From Hymenobacter rigui (GTDB taxonomy: Bacteria > Bacteroidota > Bacteroidia > Cytophagales > Hymenobacteraceae): DNA of 64,000 nt. The notes below the pieces were generated by a model. It had not been told where the DNA came from and did not search any database. It saw only the letters and a program-made list of their open reading frames with translations. The DNA is taken from contig NZ_RWIT01000014.1 in NCBI RefSeq assembly GCF_003944715.1, positions 1-64,000 on the forward strand. Direction: 5' to 3'. Position numbers and translations under genes: made by a program. This document shows, one piece after another, positions 51,631-60,458 of the stretch; the stretch's first letter is position 1, and the number at the start of each line of letters is the position of its first letter.

Positions 51631-52812
51631 TTAAGCGCCTACGGTTACGGGCACGGCACTTACGCCGGCCACAATGTGGGCGTGGTAGGTTTCCAGCGGC
51701 CGGCCGTATTGAGCCGTGAAGTGCCGGGATACTTCGGCTACGAAATCCTCCACGTGCTCGGGAGCCACCAGATTAATGGTGCAGCCCCCGAAGCCGCCGC
51801 CCATCATGCGCGAGCCGAACACGCCGGGCAGGCCGCGGGCGGCTTCCACCAGTACGTCCAGCTCGGGGCAGCTTACTTCGTAGTCGTCGCGCAGTCCGGC
51901 GTGGGAGGCGTACATCTGCTGACCGAATGCCGTGAGGTCGCCGGCGTTCAGGTAGTCGCAGGCGCGCAGCACCCGCTCGTTTTCCTCAATCACATAGCGG
52001 CAGCGGCGGTAGGTTAGCTCGTCCATCTCCTGCTGATGGGCCTGCAGCTGGGCCAGTGTTACGTCGCGCAGGGTTTGGATGGTGGGATAGTACCGGCGCA
52101 GCACCGCCACACCCCGCTCGCACTGGCTGCGGCGCACGTTGTACTCCGAGTCGGCGAGGTTGTGCTTTACGCCGGAGTTGCACAGCACCACCTGGGCGGC
52201 CTGGGTATCGAAGGGGAAGTACACGTATTCCAGCGAGCGGCAGTCGAGGCGCACTACCTGGCCGGCCCGGCTCATGATGCTGGCAAACTGGTCCATGAGC
52301 CCGCACAGCACGCCGGCAAACTCGTGCTCGGCCTTCTGGGCCAGCTGGGCCAGCTGTAGTGAGTTTAGTCCGTAGTTGTGCAGCTGGTTCAGCGCGTAGG
52401 CCAGCCCACACTCCACGGCCGCCGACGACGACAGACCCGCGCCCATCGGAATGGTGCCGCCAAATACGCAGTCAAAACCCTGAACGGCTAGGCCGCGCTT
52501 CTGAAACTGCGCCGCCACACCCAGTAGGTAGTTGGCCCATTGCACCGGACCGGGCGCGAGCGGCTCGGCGGTCAGCTCCACCTCGTGGTGCTCCTGCTTG
52601 TCGTAAGAAGCCAGCCGGATGCGGCCCAGGTTGTTGGGGGCCACGGCGAAGAAAATTTCCTTGTTGATGGCGGCGGGCAGCACGAAGCCACCGTTGTAAT
52701 CCGTGTGCTCCCCGATGAGGTTGACGCGGCCGGGGGCGCGCACCAGCAGGGCGGCATCGTGGCCGAAGGCATCGGTGAAGGCGCTGGCAATGGCGTGAAC
52801 AAGGGCTGGCAT
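51631..52812 (-). CDS. galK: Galactokinase
   Basis: 393 residues of the GHMP kinase family. 'RVNLIGEHTDYNGGFVLP' is the galactokinase signature near residue 30, 'GTIPMGAGLSSSAAVECGL' is the ATP loop, and 'GSRMMGGGFGGCTINLV' is the third motif. It phosphorylates galactose at O1. The DUF4861 gene lies 40 bases upstream on the same strand, so the operon probably starts at 55329 or its promoter near 55390. Confidence 0.95.
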   Translation of the reverse strand: MPALVHAIASAFTDAFGHDAALLVRAPGRVNLIGEHTDYNGGFVLPAAINKEIFFAVAPNNLGRIRLASYDKQEHHEVELTAEPLAPGPVQWANYLLGVAAQFQKRGLAVQGFDCVFGGTIPMGAGLSSSAAVECGLAYALNQLHNYGLNSLQLAQLAQKAEHEFAGVLCGLMDQFASIMSRAGQVVRLDCRSLEYVYFPFDTQAAQVVLCNSGVKHNLADSEYNVRRSQCERGVAVLRRYYPTIQTLRDVTLAQLQAHQQEMDELTYRRCRYVIEENERVLRACDYLNAGDLTAFGQQMYASHAGLRDDYEVSCPELDVLVEAARGLPGVFGSRMMGGGFGGCTINLVAPEHVEDFVAEVSRHFTAQYGRPLETYHAHIVAGVSAVPVTVGA

Positions 52813-52852
52813 AAGCAGAAAAAGAAAAAAGAGGGAAAATCTGCGCGGCAGC

Positions 52853-54040
52853 TTAGTTTACGGAAACCGTAAGCGGGGAGGCCAGGCAGGTAGCAAAATG
52901 GGAGAGATAGGCGTCCCAGGCTTCGGGCGAGGCAAACTGCCCGCTTTTCTGCCAGCCAAACCCGGCGTAAAACACCATGCGGTCGGCTTTGGGGCGCGTG
53001 ATGAGGTAGAGCTGGTTCTGGTCTTTCTGGGCGGCGCGGTGGTCCTGGTAGCTGGTGAGGTAGCCGGGGGCCACCACCACGCCGGTGCCCAGGTAGGAGT
53101 CGTCGATTTTCTCCCAGTAGCGGGCCCAGCCGGCTTTGGGGTCTGCCTGTACTTGACCCTTCTGCTCGTGCAGGGTGAGGCCCACGGTGAGGTTGGGCAG
53201 GGGCTGATCGGCCGATACGTGCTCCTCGTAGCGGGTGAGGTTGGAGCCCAAGTCCAGGCTGATGCGCTTGGTTTCCGTCACGCGGCGGCCGTTGGCGTTC
53301 CAGGGTGCATACGTCAGCTCAAACACCGTGCGGATGGGTCCCAGGGCCAGCACTTTGTAGCCCGTGAAGTTGCGCGACACGTAGAGCTTATCCCCGTCGA
53401 GTACGCCGGTGCCGCCGGTGCCGCGGCTGCTGCCCACGTGATAGGGGTCGTAGCCCTCCCCGGTGTCGGTGTGGTAGGCGAAGGGCTTTTCGTGCACGTG
53501 GCGGCCGTACCACTTATCAATGATGGGGTAGGACACGCGCTTCAGCCAGCAGTCCATGCCACTGCTAAGCGTGCCGTTGGGGTCTTTGCGGTCGTAGAGG
53601 TCCTGGGCGTTGGGGCCGTAGGTACGGAAGGCCACCCGGTCGTTTTCCCAGGCAAAGTCATCGGTACGCTCCGGTACGAAGCGGGCGAAGGTGGTAAGGG
53701 TGGGCGAGGCAGGAGGGGGCGTACCGGCCGTAAGCACAAACCGGCGGATACCCTTGGCCGGAACATCCGTCTGAAACAGCAGCTCCTCGGGCTGGCCGTC
53801 GGCGTTCAGATCCAGCCACTGGCTGACCAGCACCGCGCCGCTTTGGGCATCCTTCACCACCAGCCCGTTGGGCCCCAGCTTCTGCAGGGCCTTAGAGAGC
53901 TGGCGCACAGGCACACTCACGGTTTCCTGCGTGCGGGCCGCCGGGAGGCGGTTGCGCACCGTGACGGTTTGCTGCTCCGGGGTCGGGAGGGCCCCCAGCA
54001 GCAGGGCGGTAAAAGGAAGCAGCAGCGCAGAAATGTTCAT
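52853..54040 (-). CDS. DUF4861 secreted protein
   Basis: 395 residues with a signal peptide (MNISALLLPFTALLLGALPTPEQQ). Motifs include 'RVAFRTYGPNAQDLYDRKDPNG' (kept as 'FRTYGPNAQDLYD'), 'CWLKRVSYPIIDKWYGRHVHE' (kept as 'PIIDKWYGRHVH') and 'VLALGPIRTVFELTYAPW', as in DUF4861, a family found in polysaccharide-utilisation loci and related in shape to some lyases and epimerase-like beta-sandwich proteins. Its reaction is not known to me. It lies 50 bases after the DUF2264 gene on the same strand, upstream of galK. Confidence 0.75.
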   Translation of the reverse strand: MNISALLLPFTALLLGALPTPEQQTVTVRNRLPAARTQETVSVPVRQLSKALQKLGPNGLVVKDAQSGAVLVSQWLDLNADGQPEELLFQTDVPAKGIRRFVLTAGTPPPASPTLTTFARFVPERTDDFAWENDRVAFRTYGPNAQDLYDRKDPNGTLSSGMDCWLKRVSYPIIDKWYGRHVHEKPFAYHTDTGEGYDPYHVGSSRGTGGTGVLDGDKLYVSRNFTGYKVLALGPIRTVFELTYAPWNANGRRVTETKRISLDLGSNLTRYEEHVSADQPLPNLTVGLTLHEQKGQVQADPKAGWARYWEKIDDSYLGTGVVVAPGYLTSYQDHRAAQKDQNQLYLITRPKADRMVFYAGFGWQKSGQFASPEAWDAYLSHFATCLASPLTVSVN

Positions 54041-54090
54041 TGAAAAAGCAGCGTAGCGCCGGCCATCAGGCGGCCGGGCGGGGGTGGGAG

Positions 54091-55329
54091 CTAGAGGGCG
54101 TGGTCGGTTTTGACATTCTGGCCCGACCAGATGCGCTGGGCCGTCCAGGGCTGGGCCGGGCTGCTCCAGAAGGCATCGGCGGCGGGCAGGCCTAGGGGCA
54201 GAAAGGCCGTGGTGCACAGGTACAGGCTGCCCGTGGAAATGTACTGCTCGCCGATGCCTGGCTGGTGCCCGCACAGGCCAATCTGCAGCCAGCCCTTGGC
54301 ATCAAAAGTGCCCTTAGCTTCCAGCGTGCGGCGAATAACGGCCGTGAGGGCGTTGCGCACCTGCCCGGCCGGCAACTCCGCGGGCAGCAACTGCTGCAAC
54401 GACGCCTGGGCCAGGTGCTGAAAGGCCCCGCAACGGTAGGCTAGGGAGCGGCCGAAGGCGGCAAACGAGCCATCGGGGGCAATAAGGCGCTCCTGCACGG
54501 CGGCATAGCGCCGGGCCCGGGCCTGCAGCTTTTCCAGTAGTTCCTTGTTCTCCTTGCCTGCGGCCACCAGCGCGCCCACCACATCCAGCAGCATGGGCTG
54601 AATCACGTAGCTATTGTAGTAGTCCCAATGGTAGTCGGGCCCGTCGCCGTAGGTACCGTCGCCTTTGTACCAAGTTTGGTGCTCTTTGATGGCGTAATCC
54701 ATCCGCATTAGGTCGGCACTGCCGGTAAACCGGAGCAGCGCGGCCTCAATCATGGCGCTGAACAGCAGCCAGTTGCTGTAGTAGGGCTTGATGACGCGGG
54801 TGCTTTGCAGGGCCGTCGTGAACTGTTGCTTAGTGGCAGTGGGCAGTTTTTCCCAGAGCTGGTTGGGGGCCCGCAGCAGGGCGTGGGCCAGGAAGGCGGC
54901 ATCCACCACCGGCTGCCCGCCCTGGGTGAAGTTCATGAAGTCGGCGGCCTGCGGGTTCACGGCGTTGGCAATGGCCTGACGGGCCAGCTCGGCGCAGCGT
55001 TGCTGCGCGGCCCGTTCCGCGGCTGGCGCAGCAGTCAGCTCTAGCCAGGGGGCCAGTCCGGCCAGGGTACGGCCCAGCGCCTCCAGGTGTGTTACCTGGC
55101 GACGGTCGGCTTCGTGGCCGGGGGTGGCCGCCACGGGCATGGTGGCCCGCAGCTGGTTGCGGGCGGTGGCCGCCAGCACCGGCTCGGCCACCCGCAGCAG
55201 GGTGTTCACCCAGTAGCTTCGGTCGGTGGGCGTGGCGGTGGGTACGGCTGCCGCGGCCGAAACGGCGGCCGGCAGTGCCAGCACCGAAACCCCGGCTCCC
55301 AGGCCCGTCAGAAATGAACGTCGTTGCAT
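54091..55329 (-). CDS. DUF2264 protein, probable (alpha/alpha)6 glycan-active enzyme
   Basis: 412 residues with a twin-arginine leader (MQRRSFLTGLGAGVSVLALP). The mature part is helical with 'DFMNFTQGGQPVVDAAFLAH', 'VIKPYYSNWLLFSAMIEAAL' and 'WYKGDGTYGDGPDYHWDYY' (rich in acidic and aromatic residues), which are the DUF2264 hallmarks. As I recall, GH154 beta-glucuronidases of arabinogalactan loci belong to this Pfam family; this needs checking. If so, it would remove glucuronic acid from side chains. Tat export implies a folded or cofactor-bearing protein. It is the first gene of the galK/galT group, with an operator at 55412-55447. Confidence 0.75.
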   Translation of the reverse strand: MQRRSFLTGLGAGVSVLALPAAVSAAAAVPTATPTDRSYWVNTLLRVAEPVLAATARNQLRATMPVAATPGHEADRRQVTHLEALGRTLAGLAPWLELTAAPAAERAAQQRCAELARQAIANAVNPQAADFMNFTQGGQPVVDAAFLAHALLRAPNQLWEKLPTATKQQFTTALQSTRVIKPYYSNWLLFSAMIEAALLRFTGSADLMRMDYAIKEHQTWYKGDGTYGDGPDYHWDYYNSYVIQPMLLDVVGALVAAGKENKELLEKLQARARRYAAVQERLIAPDGSFAAFGRSLAYRCGAFQHLAQASLQQLLPAELPAGQVRNALTAVIRRTLEAKGTFDAKGWLQIGLCGHQPGIGEQYISTGSLYLCTTAFLPLGLPAADAFWSSPAQPWTAQRIWSGQNVKTDHAL

Positions 55330-55382
55330 GCGTGTTGAGCTGACCAGTGCACCCCTGCTCTACCGCGCAGGAAAATCAACTG

Positions 55383-55390
55383 CAATAGTA
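55383..55390 (-). promoter_or_regulatory. Candidate -7 element of the DUF2264-galT operon
   Basis: TACTATTG on the minus strand (one base off TAnnTTTG), 54 bases before the DUF2264 start at 55329. It lies at exactly the same distance from the 36-bp element (55412-55447) as the susC -7 box does from its copy. Confidence 0.55.
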
Positions 55391-55411
55391 GGCAGCGCCC
55401 TTTCCCAGGCC

Positions 55412-55447
55412 GGGGGGGATATCGGGGAAAGAGCGGGGCCGAATTCG
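55412..55447 (-). promoter_or_regulatory. Putative HTCS operator, copy 3 (upstream of the DUF2264-galT operon)
   Basis: Minus-strand copy of the bipartite element AATT-N3-CCCC-N5-T-N2-CCCG-N2-A-N3-CCCC. The first base lies 57 bases before the -7 box start, as in the susC copy. It is 18/36 identical across all three copies. By position it controls DUF2264, DUF4861, galK and galT. Confidence 0.6.
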
Positions 55448-55592
55448 TCAGGCCGGCCAGCCAGGTGCTTCGTGGTAGCAGCTGTTTGTTGCTGCTTTTT
55501 AAGTAGTCAGTCAGATGTAACCAGGTAAAAATCACAGCATAAGCTTTTTTTGTACTGCTAATAATAGTGCACTTAGGTCGCAGGCTAGAGCT

Positions 55593-55736
55593 AGTGAGCT
55601 AGTTCCCCTCCTTGGAAAGGAGGGGCTAGGGGTGGTTGATGCTGTTAGAACTGATTTTAGAGCTAATTCTAGTCATCGTTCAGGAACAGTCAACCACCCC
55701 TAACCCCTCCTTTCCAAGGAGGGGAACTAGCTCACT
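55593..55736. repeat. Long palindrome (AGGAGGGGCTAGGGGTGG family), copy 1
   Basis: 47-base arms 55593-55639 and 55690-55736 with one mismatch, enclosing 50 unrelated bases. The arms begin AGTGAGCTAGTTCCCC and include CCTCCTTGGAAAGGAGG, which is itself palindromic. It lies between the HTCS 3' end (55827) and the DUF2264 start. The second copy is at 61527-61701. Confidence 0.85.
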
Positions 55737-55772
55737 AACTTTAGTCCGCAACTTGTGCTTGATTAGCAACGT

Positions 55773-55809
55773 CAGCACGCGAGGTGCTTCGGCTGCGCCT
55801 CTGCATGAC
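55773..55809. repeat. Single arm of the GCAGAGGCGCAGCCGAAGC repeat family
   Basis: The minus-strand sequence GTCATGCAGAGGCGCAGCCG is shared with the left arm at 47680-47724, and about 32 of 35 bases agree over the whole arm. Only one arm is present here, so it would not form the hairpin. It lies just after the HTCS stop codon. Confidence 0.7.
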
Positions 55810-55826
55810 GTACTATTCACGCACCT

Positions 55827-58800
55827 TTACTCACCTGAAGAAGCCGGCTCCCGGCTTTGGCGGTGCTGCTTGGCGTATTCGGAGGGGGTTACGCCGAAGA
55901 TTTTCTGGAAAGTGGCGCGGAAGTACTTGGCGTTTTCGATACCTACCTGGAATGACACCTCCGACACCCGCATGGTGGTGTGGGCCAGCAGCTGGGCGGC
56001 CCGCTTCATGCGCACGTCCCGGATAAACTCAATAACCGTTTGGCCCGTGATGCTCTTGATGCGCCGATAGAGCACCGACTGGCTCATGCCAATTTCGCGC
56101 ACCAGCACCTGCACGCTGAACTCGGGGTTTTCCAGGTTGCGCTCCACAATGGCCATGGCCGCTTCCAGAAACTCCCGGTCGGCATCGGCCACCACAATTT
56201 CGGTGGGCTCCAGCAGAATCTGGCGCTGGTAGTATTCCTGGGTTTTGCGGCGGTTGCGGAGCATGGTTTCGGCCTTGGCCTGCAGCAGCGTGGGGTTGAA
56301 GGGCTTATTCATGTAATCATCGGCCCCCATGCCCAGGCCCTCCAGCTGGTGGGTTTCGGCGGTGCGGGCCGTGAGCAGCAGCACCGGAATGTGGGCCGTT
56401 TTGGGGTGCTGCTTCACGCGCTGGCACAGCTCCAGTCCGTCGCTGCGGGGCATCATCACGTCCGAGATTATCAAATCCGGCAGCTGGTGCAGGGCTTTGT
56501 CCCAGCCCACCAGCCCGTCCTCGGCGGTACTCACCACGTAGTCGCCCTCGAAGAGCTGCTGCAGGTACTGGCGCACCTCGTCGTTGTCCTCCACCACCAG
56601 CAGGTGGGGCGGGCCCGAATGGGTGACTGGCAGGGTTTCGGGCAGCTCGGTATCCTCCAGCGGTGTGAGGAGCTGCTCCTCATCCAGCGTCAGCGGGGTT
56701 GTGAGGCCGGCTTCGGACTGGATGTCTTCGGGACGCAGATGCTGCTGGCCAAAGGGCAGGCGCAGCTCAAACGATGTCCCGATGTCCACGGTGCTGGCCA
56801 CGGTGAGCTGTCCGCCGTGGCGCTCGGCAAACTGCCGGGCCAGCGAAAGGCCAATGCCGGTGCCTGTCATGCGCAGCGTGTTGGTGTGCGAGGCCTGGTA
56901 GTAGGGGTCGAAGATGCGTTCCAACTCGTTGGCCTTGATGCCTACTCCCGTGTCACTGATGTTGATTTTGAGGTAGTTGCCCGTGAGCTGCTCGCCGGTG
57001 TACACGGCCTCGCCGCCGGGGCTGCCAATGATGGTGGCCGACAGCTCCACCCGGCCTTTGTCGCGGGTATATTTGAAGGCATTGGCCAAGAGATTGGTCA
57101 GGATGATTTCCAGCTTGCTCCGGTCGAAGTACAGTTGCACCGGCTCGCTGGGCACGTCCAGCACGTACTGCACGGCCCGCTCCTGGGCCTTCAGCCGGAA
57201 CATGCCGTACACGTCGGTGAGGAAGCGCGTGACGTCGCCGGAAGCAGCGCGCAGGGGCACGTTGCCGGTTTCCACCTTGCGGAAGTCCAGCAGCTGGTTG
57301 ACCAGTTCCAGCAGCTTGCGGGCCTGCTGGTGCATGAGGTTCACCTTACCGCGCAAATCCTGCACCGGGCCGGCGCTGCGCATAATCTCCTCCATAGGCC
57401 CCAGAATGAGCGTGAGCGGGGTGCGCAGTTCGTGCGAGACGTTGGTGAAGAAGCCCAGCTTCAGGTCGGTAACTTCCTTCTCCTTTTGCTTCTGGAACTG
57501 CTCCAGAGCCAGACGGTTTTGCAGCTCCTGCTGGGCCATTTCGTTGCGGCGGTACAGCAGCACGCCGCCCACGGCCACCACCCCGTAGAGCACGTAGGCC
57601 CACCAGGTTTTGTACCAGGGAGCCCGCACATCAAACTGCATGGCGGCCACCCGCTTCGACCACACACCCTCGCCGTTGCTGGCCTTCACCTCGAAGCTGT
57701 ATTGCCCGGCCGGCAGGTTGGCGAAGGAGGCCGTACGCTGGCCGGGGGCCGGGTACACCCAGTTCTGGTTATAGCCCACCAGCCGGTAGGCATAGCGGTT
57801 TTTCTGGGGGTTGGCGTAGTTCAGGCCCACAAACTCCACCGAAAAATCGTTTTCGGAGGCTTTAATGGTAACGGTTTGCGGTTTGGACAGAGGCTGCTGC
57901 AGCACCACCCGCCCGTTGAGTTCCTGGCCCACGGCCACCGGCTGGTTGGCAATGCGCAGGCCGGTTATCTGCACCACGGGCGGGTAGGGGTTGGGCTGGA
58001 TGGCGTGGGGCTGGAAGTAGCTGATACCGTTGACGCCCCCGAAGTAAAGGGTGCCATCCTGCGCCCGGGCCGCGGCCCCAATCTTAAAAGCGTTGCTCTG
58101 CAGACCATCGGCCACGTCGTAGCGCAGGTACTGGCGGGTGCCGGGCGTGAAGCGGTACAGGCCCGTACCGCCAATCCAGAGGTGGCCTTCATCATCGGCC
58201 AGGATGCTTTCTACGTCGGTTTCGGGCAGATATTTGCGGTAGCTCTGCACAGTTTCGCGGCCCTGGGCATCGGTGCTCAGCCGGTGCAGGCCCCCGCCGA
58301 TGGTTCCCATCCACAGGTTGCCCTCCCGGTCCAGCAGCAAAGGCCACACGTAGTTCACGGTGAGGCCCTTGGTCCGGCCCGTGGGGTCGGTTTTGAACTG
58401 GCCCAGCACCTGCAGGGAGTCGGCGGTGGGGCGTAGTTTCAGCAGACCCTGGTCGGTGGTGCTGGCCCAGAGCACGTCGCGCTGCCGGTCGTAGAGCAGG
58501 TAGGTGAAGCGGTTGGTGGGCAGGCCGGTTTTGCTGGCGCGGTAGGAGCCCAGCACCTTGCCCTCGGGCGTGAGGCGCACCAGGCCGGAGGTAAATGTGC
58601 CCACCCACAGCGTACCGAAACGGTCCTCGGCCATACTTTCTACCCCGGCCCGACCCAGGTCGGTACCGTCGGGCAGCTGCCGCATGGTGGTCAGCTTGTC
58701 CTGGCCGCCCCGCCGTACCAGGCTGGTGAGGCCGTAGCCCCGGGTACCAAACCACAGCGTGCCGTTGCTGCTCTGGAAGATATTCGCCACATCCACTCCG

Positions 58801-60104
58801 CGGGTGGTGCTGCTCTTTTCCTGGTTGAGGTAGTTGCGAAACGTGCGCTGGCCAAGGTCGTAGGCCGAAACCCCGTTGCGGGTGCCAAACCAGAGAATAT
58901 TCCGCGCCTCTTCCTTATAGAGTGTGTTCACGTAGTTGTTGGACAACGACGACGGCCCGCCCAGCTGCCGCCGCAGCCGCCCGAAGGGCTTCTGCCGCAG
59001 ATCCACCTTGTTGAGGCCACCGGCAGAGGCGCACAGCCACACAATCTGGTTGCGGTCCTCAAAAATCTGGTGGATGCGCTCCGAGTTGATGTTGAACGGT
59101 TCCCCGTCTTCGGGCAGCAGCAGGGTGGGCGGGGCCGGGCGCAGGGGCGGGGCAGTGCCCGTAACGGCTCCGGCTTCCCACACATACAGGCCATAAATAG
59201 TACCTACCCACAGCCGCCCGAACGAATCCAGCAGCAACGACTGCAGCTGCGGGTACGTGAGGTTTTGGGGATGGTCCGAGAGGCGGCGCACGGTGCGGCG
59301 GTTGGCGGCCGCTATCCAGTACACCTGCTGGCCGGTGCCCACCCACAAGTCGCCGCGGCGGTCCAGGTGCAGGGCCCGCACGGGGGCGGTCAGCTCGGTA
59401 GCTTCGGCCGTGAGGCGGGCACTTTCGGGGCGCACCACCCGCAGGCCGCCGTTCAGGGTGCCAATCCATAGTTTGCCCTCCACGTCGGCGGCCAGGCTGG
59501 TTACCTGCAGCTGGTCCTGGGCCGAGGGGGTGAGCGGGGCCAGCCGGGCTAAATCGGTTATAGTGCCCTGCTTATCGAGAGTCAGCACAAATACGCCCTC
59601 ATTCTGAGTACCCACCCACAGTCGGCCGCGCTTATCGGAGGTCAGCGCCGATACGGTTACGCGGGCGAGCTGCTGCATGAGCGGCCGCAGGCGTGCGGGG
59701 CCGGTAGTCTCATCGAGGTTCAGCAGCTGGTCGGCGGCGGCATCGTATCGGCTCAGGCCGGCCCGCTCGGTGCCGGCCCACAGCTGGCCATCGGGGGCCA
59801 CGTGCAGTACCTGAATGCGGTTGGCCGTAACGCCCTTGCGTGGGTTCACGGGCAGCACGTACTGCTTCAGGTTGTAGCCGTCGTACCGGTCGAGGCCCCG
59901 GTTGGTGCCCACCCAGATAAAGCCCGACCGATCCTGGGCCACCGCCATGGCGTCGCTGTGCGAGAGGCCCTGATCAACGGTCAGGTGCTCGAAGCGGAAA
60001 TCCTCCGGGGCGGTATTCTGCGCCTGCACGGCTGCGGGTAGTAACCAGAGCAGCAGGCAGAGCAGCGGGCCGGCGGAAGCCCAGCGGGTGAGATGGTGGG
60101 ACAT
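55827..60104 (-). CDS. Hybrid two-component system sensor-regulator (HTCS)
   Basis: 1425 residues in one chain: signal peptide (1-29), two seven-bladed regulator propellers (repeats such as 'DRSGFIWVGTNRGLDRYDG' and 'DEGHLWIGGTGLYRF'), a Y_Y_Y domain ('AYRLVGYNQNWVYPAPGQRT'), one membrane helix near 800-825, HisKA with the phosphorylated His891 ('SHELRTPLTLILGP'), HATPase with 'DTGVGIKANELERIFDPYY' and 'GTGIGLSLARQF', a receiver with Asp1215 ('LIISDVMMPRSDG') and a C-terminal AraC-type helix-turn-helix. The outside binds an oligosaccharide and the inside activates the locus. I used ATG 60104 for the signal peptide. Confidence 0.96.
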   Translation of the reverse strand: MSHHLTRWASAGPLLCLLLWLLPAAVQAQNTAPEDFRFEHLTVDQGLSHSDAMAVAQDRSGFIWVGTNRGLDRYDGYNLKQYVLPVNPRKGVTANRIQVLHVAPDGQLWAGTERAGLSRYDAAADQLLNLDETTGPARLRPLMQQLARVTVSALTSDKRGRLWVGTQNEGVFVLTLDKQGTITDLARLAPLTPSAQDQLQVTSLAADVEGKLWIGTLNGGLRVVRPESARLTAEATELTAPVRALHLDRRGDLWVGTGQQVYWIAAANRRTVRRLSDHPQNLTYPQLQSLLLDSFGRLWVGTIYGLYVWEAGAVTGTAPPLRPAPPTLLLPEDGEPFNINSERIHQIFEDRNQIVWLCASAGGLNKVDLRQKPFGRLRRQLGGPSSLSNNYVNTLYKEEARNILWFGTRNGVSAYDLGQRTFRNYLNQEKSSTTRGVDVANIFQSSNGTLWFGTRGYGLTSLVRRGGQDKLTTMRQLPDGTDLGRAGVESMAEDRFGTLWVGTFTSGLVRLTPEGKVLGSYRASKTGLPTNRFTYLLYDRQRDVLWASTTDQGLLKLRPTADSLQVLGQFKTDPTGRTKGLTVNYVWPLLLDREGNLWMGTIGGGLHRLSTDAQGRETVQSYRKYLPETDVESILADDEGHLWIGGTGLYRFTPGTRQYLRYDVADGLQSNAFKIGAAARAQDGTLYFGGVNGISYFQPHAIQPNPYPPVVQITGLRIANQPVAVGQELNGRVVLQQPLSKPQTVTIKASENDFSVEFVGLNYANPQKNRYAYRLVGYNQNWVYPAPGQRTASFANLPAGQYSFEVKASNGEGVWSKRVAAMQFDVRAPWYKTWWAYVLYGVVAVGGVLLYRRNEMAQQELQNRLALEQFQKQKEKEVTDLKLGFFTNVSHELRTPLTLILGPMEEIMRSAGPVQDLRGKVNLMHQQARKLLELVNQLLDFRKVETGNVPLRAASGDVTRFLTDVYGMFRLKAQERAVQYVLDVPSEPVQLYFDRSKLEIILTNLLANAFKYTRDKGRVELSATIIGSPGGEAVYTGEQLTGNYLKINISDTGVGIKANELERIFDPYYQASHTNTLRMTGTGIGLSLARQFAERHGGQLTVASTVDIGTSFELRLPFGQQHLRPEDIQSEAGLTTPLTLDEEQLLTPLEDTELPETLPVTHSGPPHLLVVEDNDEVRQYLQQLFEGDYVVSTAEDGLVGWDKALHQLPDLIISDVMMPRSDGLELCQRVKQHPKTAHIPVLLLTARTAETHQLEGLGMGADDYMNKPFNPTLLQAKAETMLRNRRKTQEYYQRQILLEPTEIVVADADREFLEAAMAIVERNLENPEFSVQVLVREIGMSQSVLYRRIKSITGQTVIEFIRDVRMKRAAQLLAHTTMRVSEVSFQVGIENAKYFRATFQKIFGVTPSEYAKQHRQSREPASSGE

Positions 60105-60283
60105 CACGGGCAGGTAGGGGTGGGGCAGCAGTGGGAACAGGGGAACTAGGCAAAGCACTCGGTTCGGGGCGGGTGGGAACACGCCGGCTGGTGCTGCGGC
60201 TACGAAAATAACATTCCGGCCGTGAATTGCTCCCCCGTCCGGGTAAGCTCAACGCTACCCTAACGGCAGAAAGCGCCTGCGTT

Positions 60284-60319
60284 GAAATTCATCCCCCCAA
60301 TTCGCCCGAAATACCCCCC
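60284..60319 (+). promoter_or_regulatory. Putative HTCS operator, copy 1 (upstream of GH43)
   Basis: Bipartite element AATT-N3-CCCC-N5-T-N2-CCCG-N2-A-N3-CCCC. The two C-runs are 22 bases apart, about two helical turns. It lies 23 bases before the -7 box at 60342. See the finding on the three copies. Confidence 0.6.
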
Positions 60320-60341
60320 ATTTTAGGGGGCGGGCGCCGGG

Positions 60342-60349
60342 TACTTTTA
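60342..60349 (+). promoter_or_regulatory. Candidate -7 element for the GH43 gene
   Basis: TACTTTTA, one base off TAnnTTTG. It is in the same context (GGTACTTTT) as the susC promoter, 110 bases before the GH43 start, with an operator copy upstream. Confidence 0.55.
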
Positions 60350-60458
60350 GGGTGTTGAAGCGGCCCGGTGGCCGGAGTATTACCGGTCCGCTTCCCACTC
60401 TTTCCACTTCCGGGAGTCTTGCTGAAGCGCCCTGGTACCTCGTCACCTATTCTCAGCT

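Noticed and set aside
55980..58436. An 818-codon open frame on the plus strand, opposite the HTCS gene
   Set aside because: It mirrors the HTCS codons in high-GC DNA, has no recognisable domain and its amino-acid pattern is the usual antisense one (rich in His, Gln, Gly, Val). The minus-strand HTCS has complete domains throughout.
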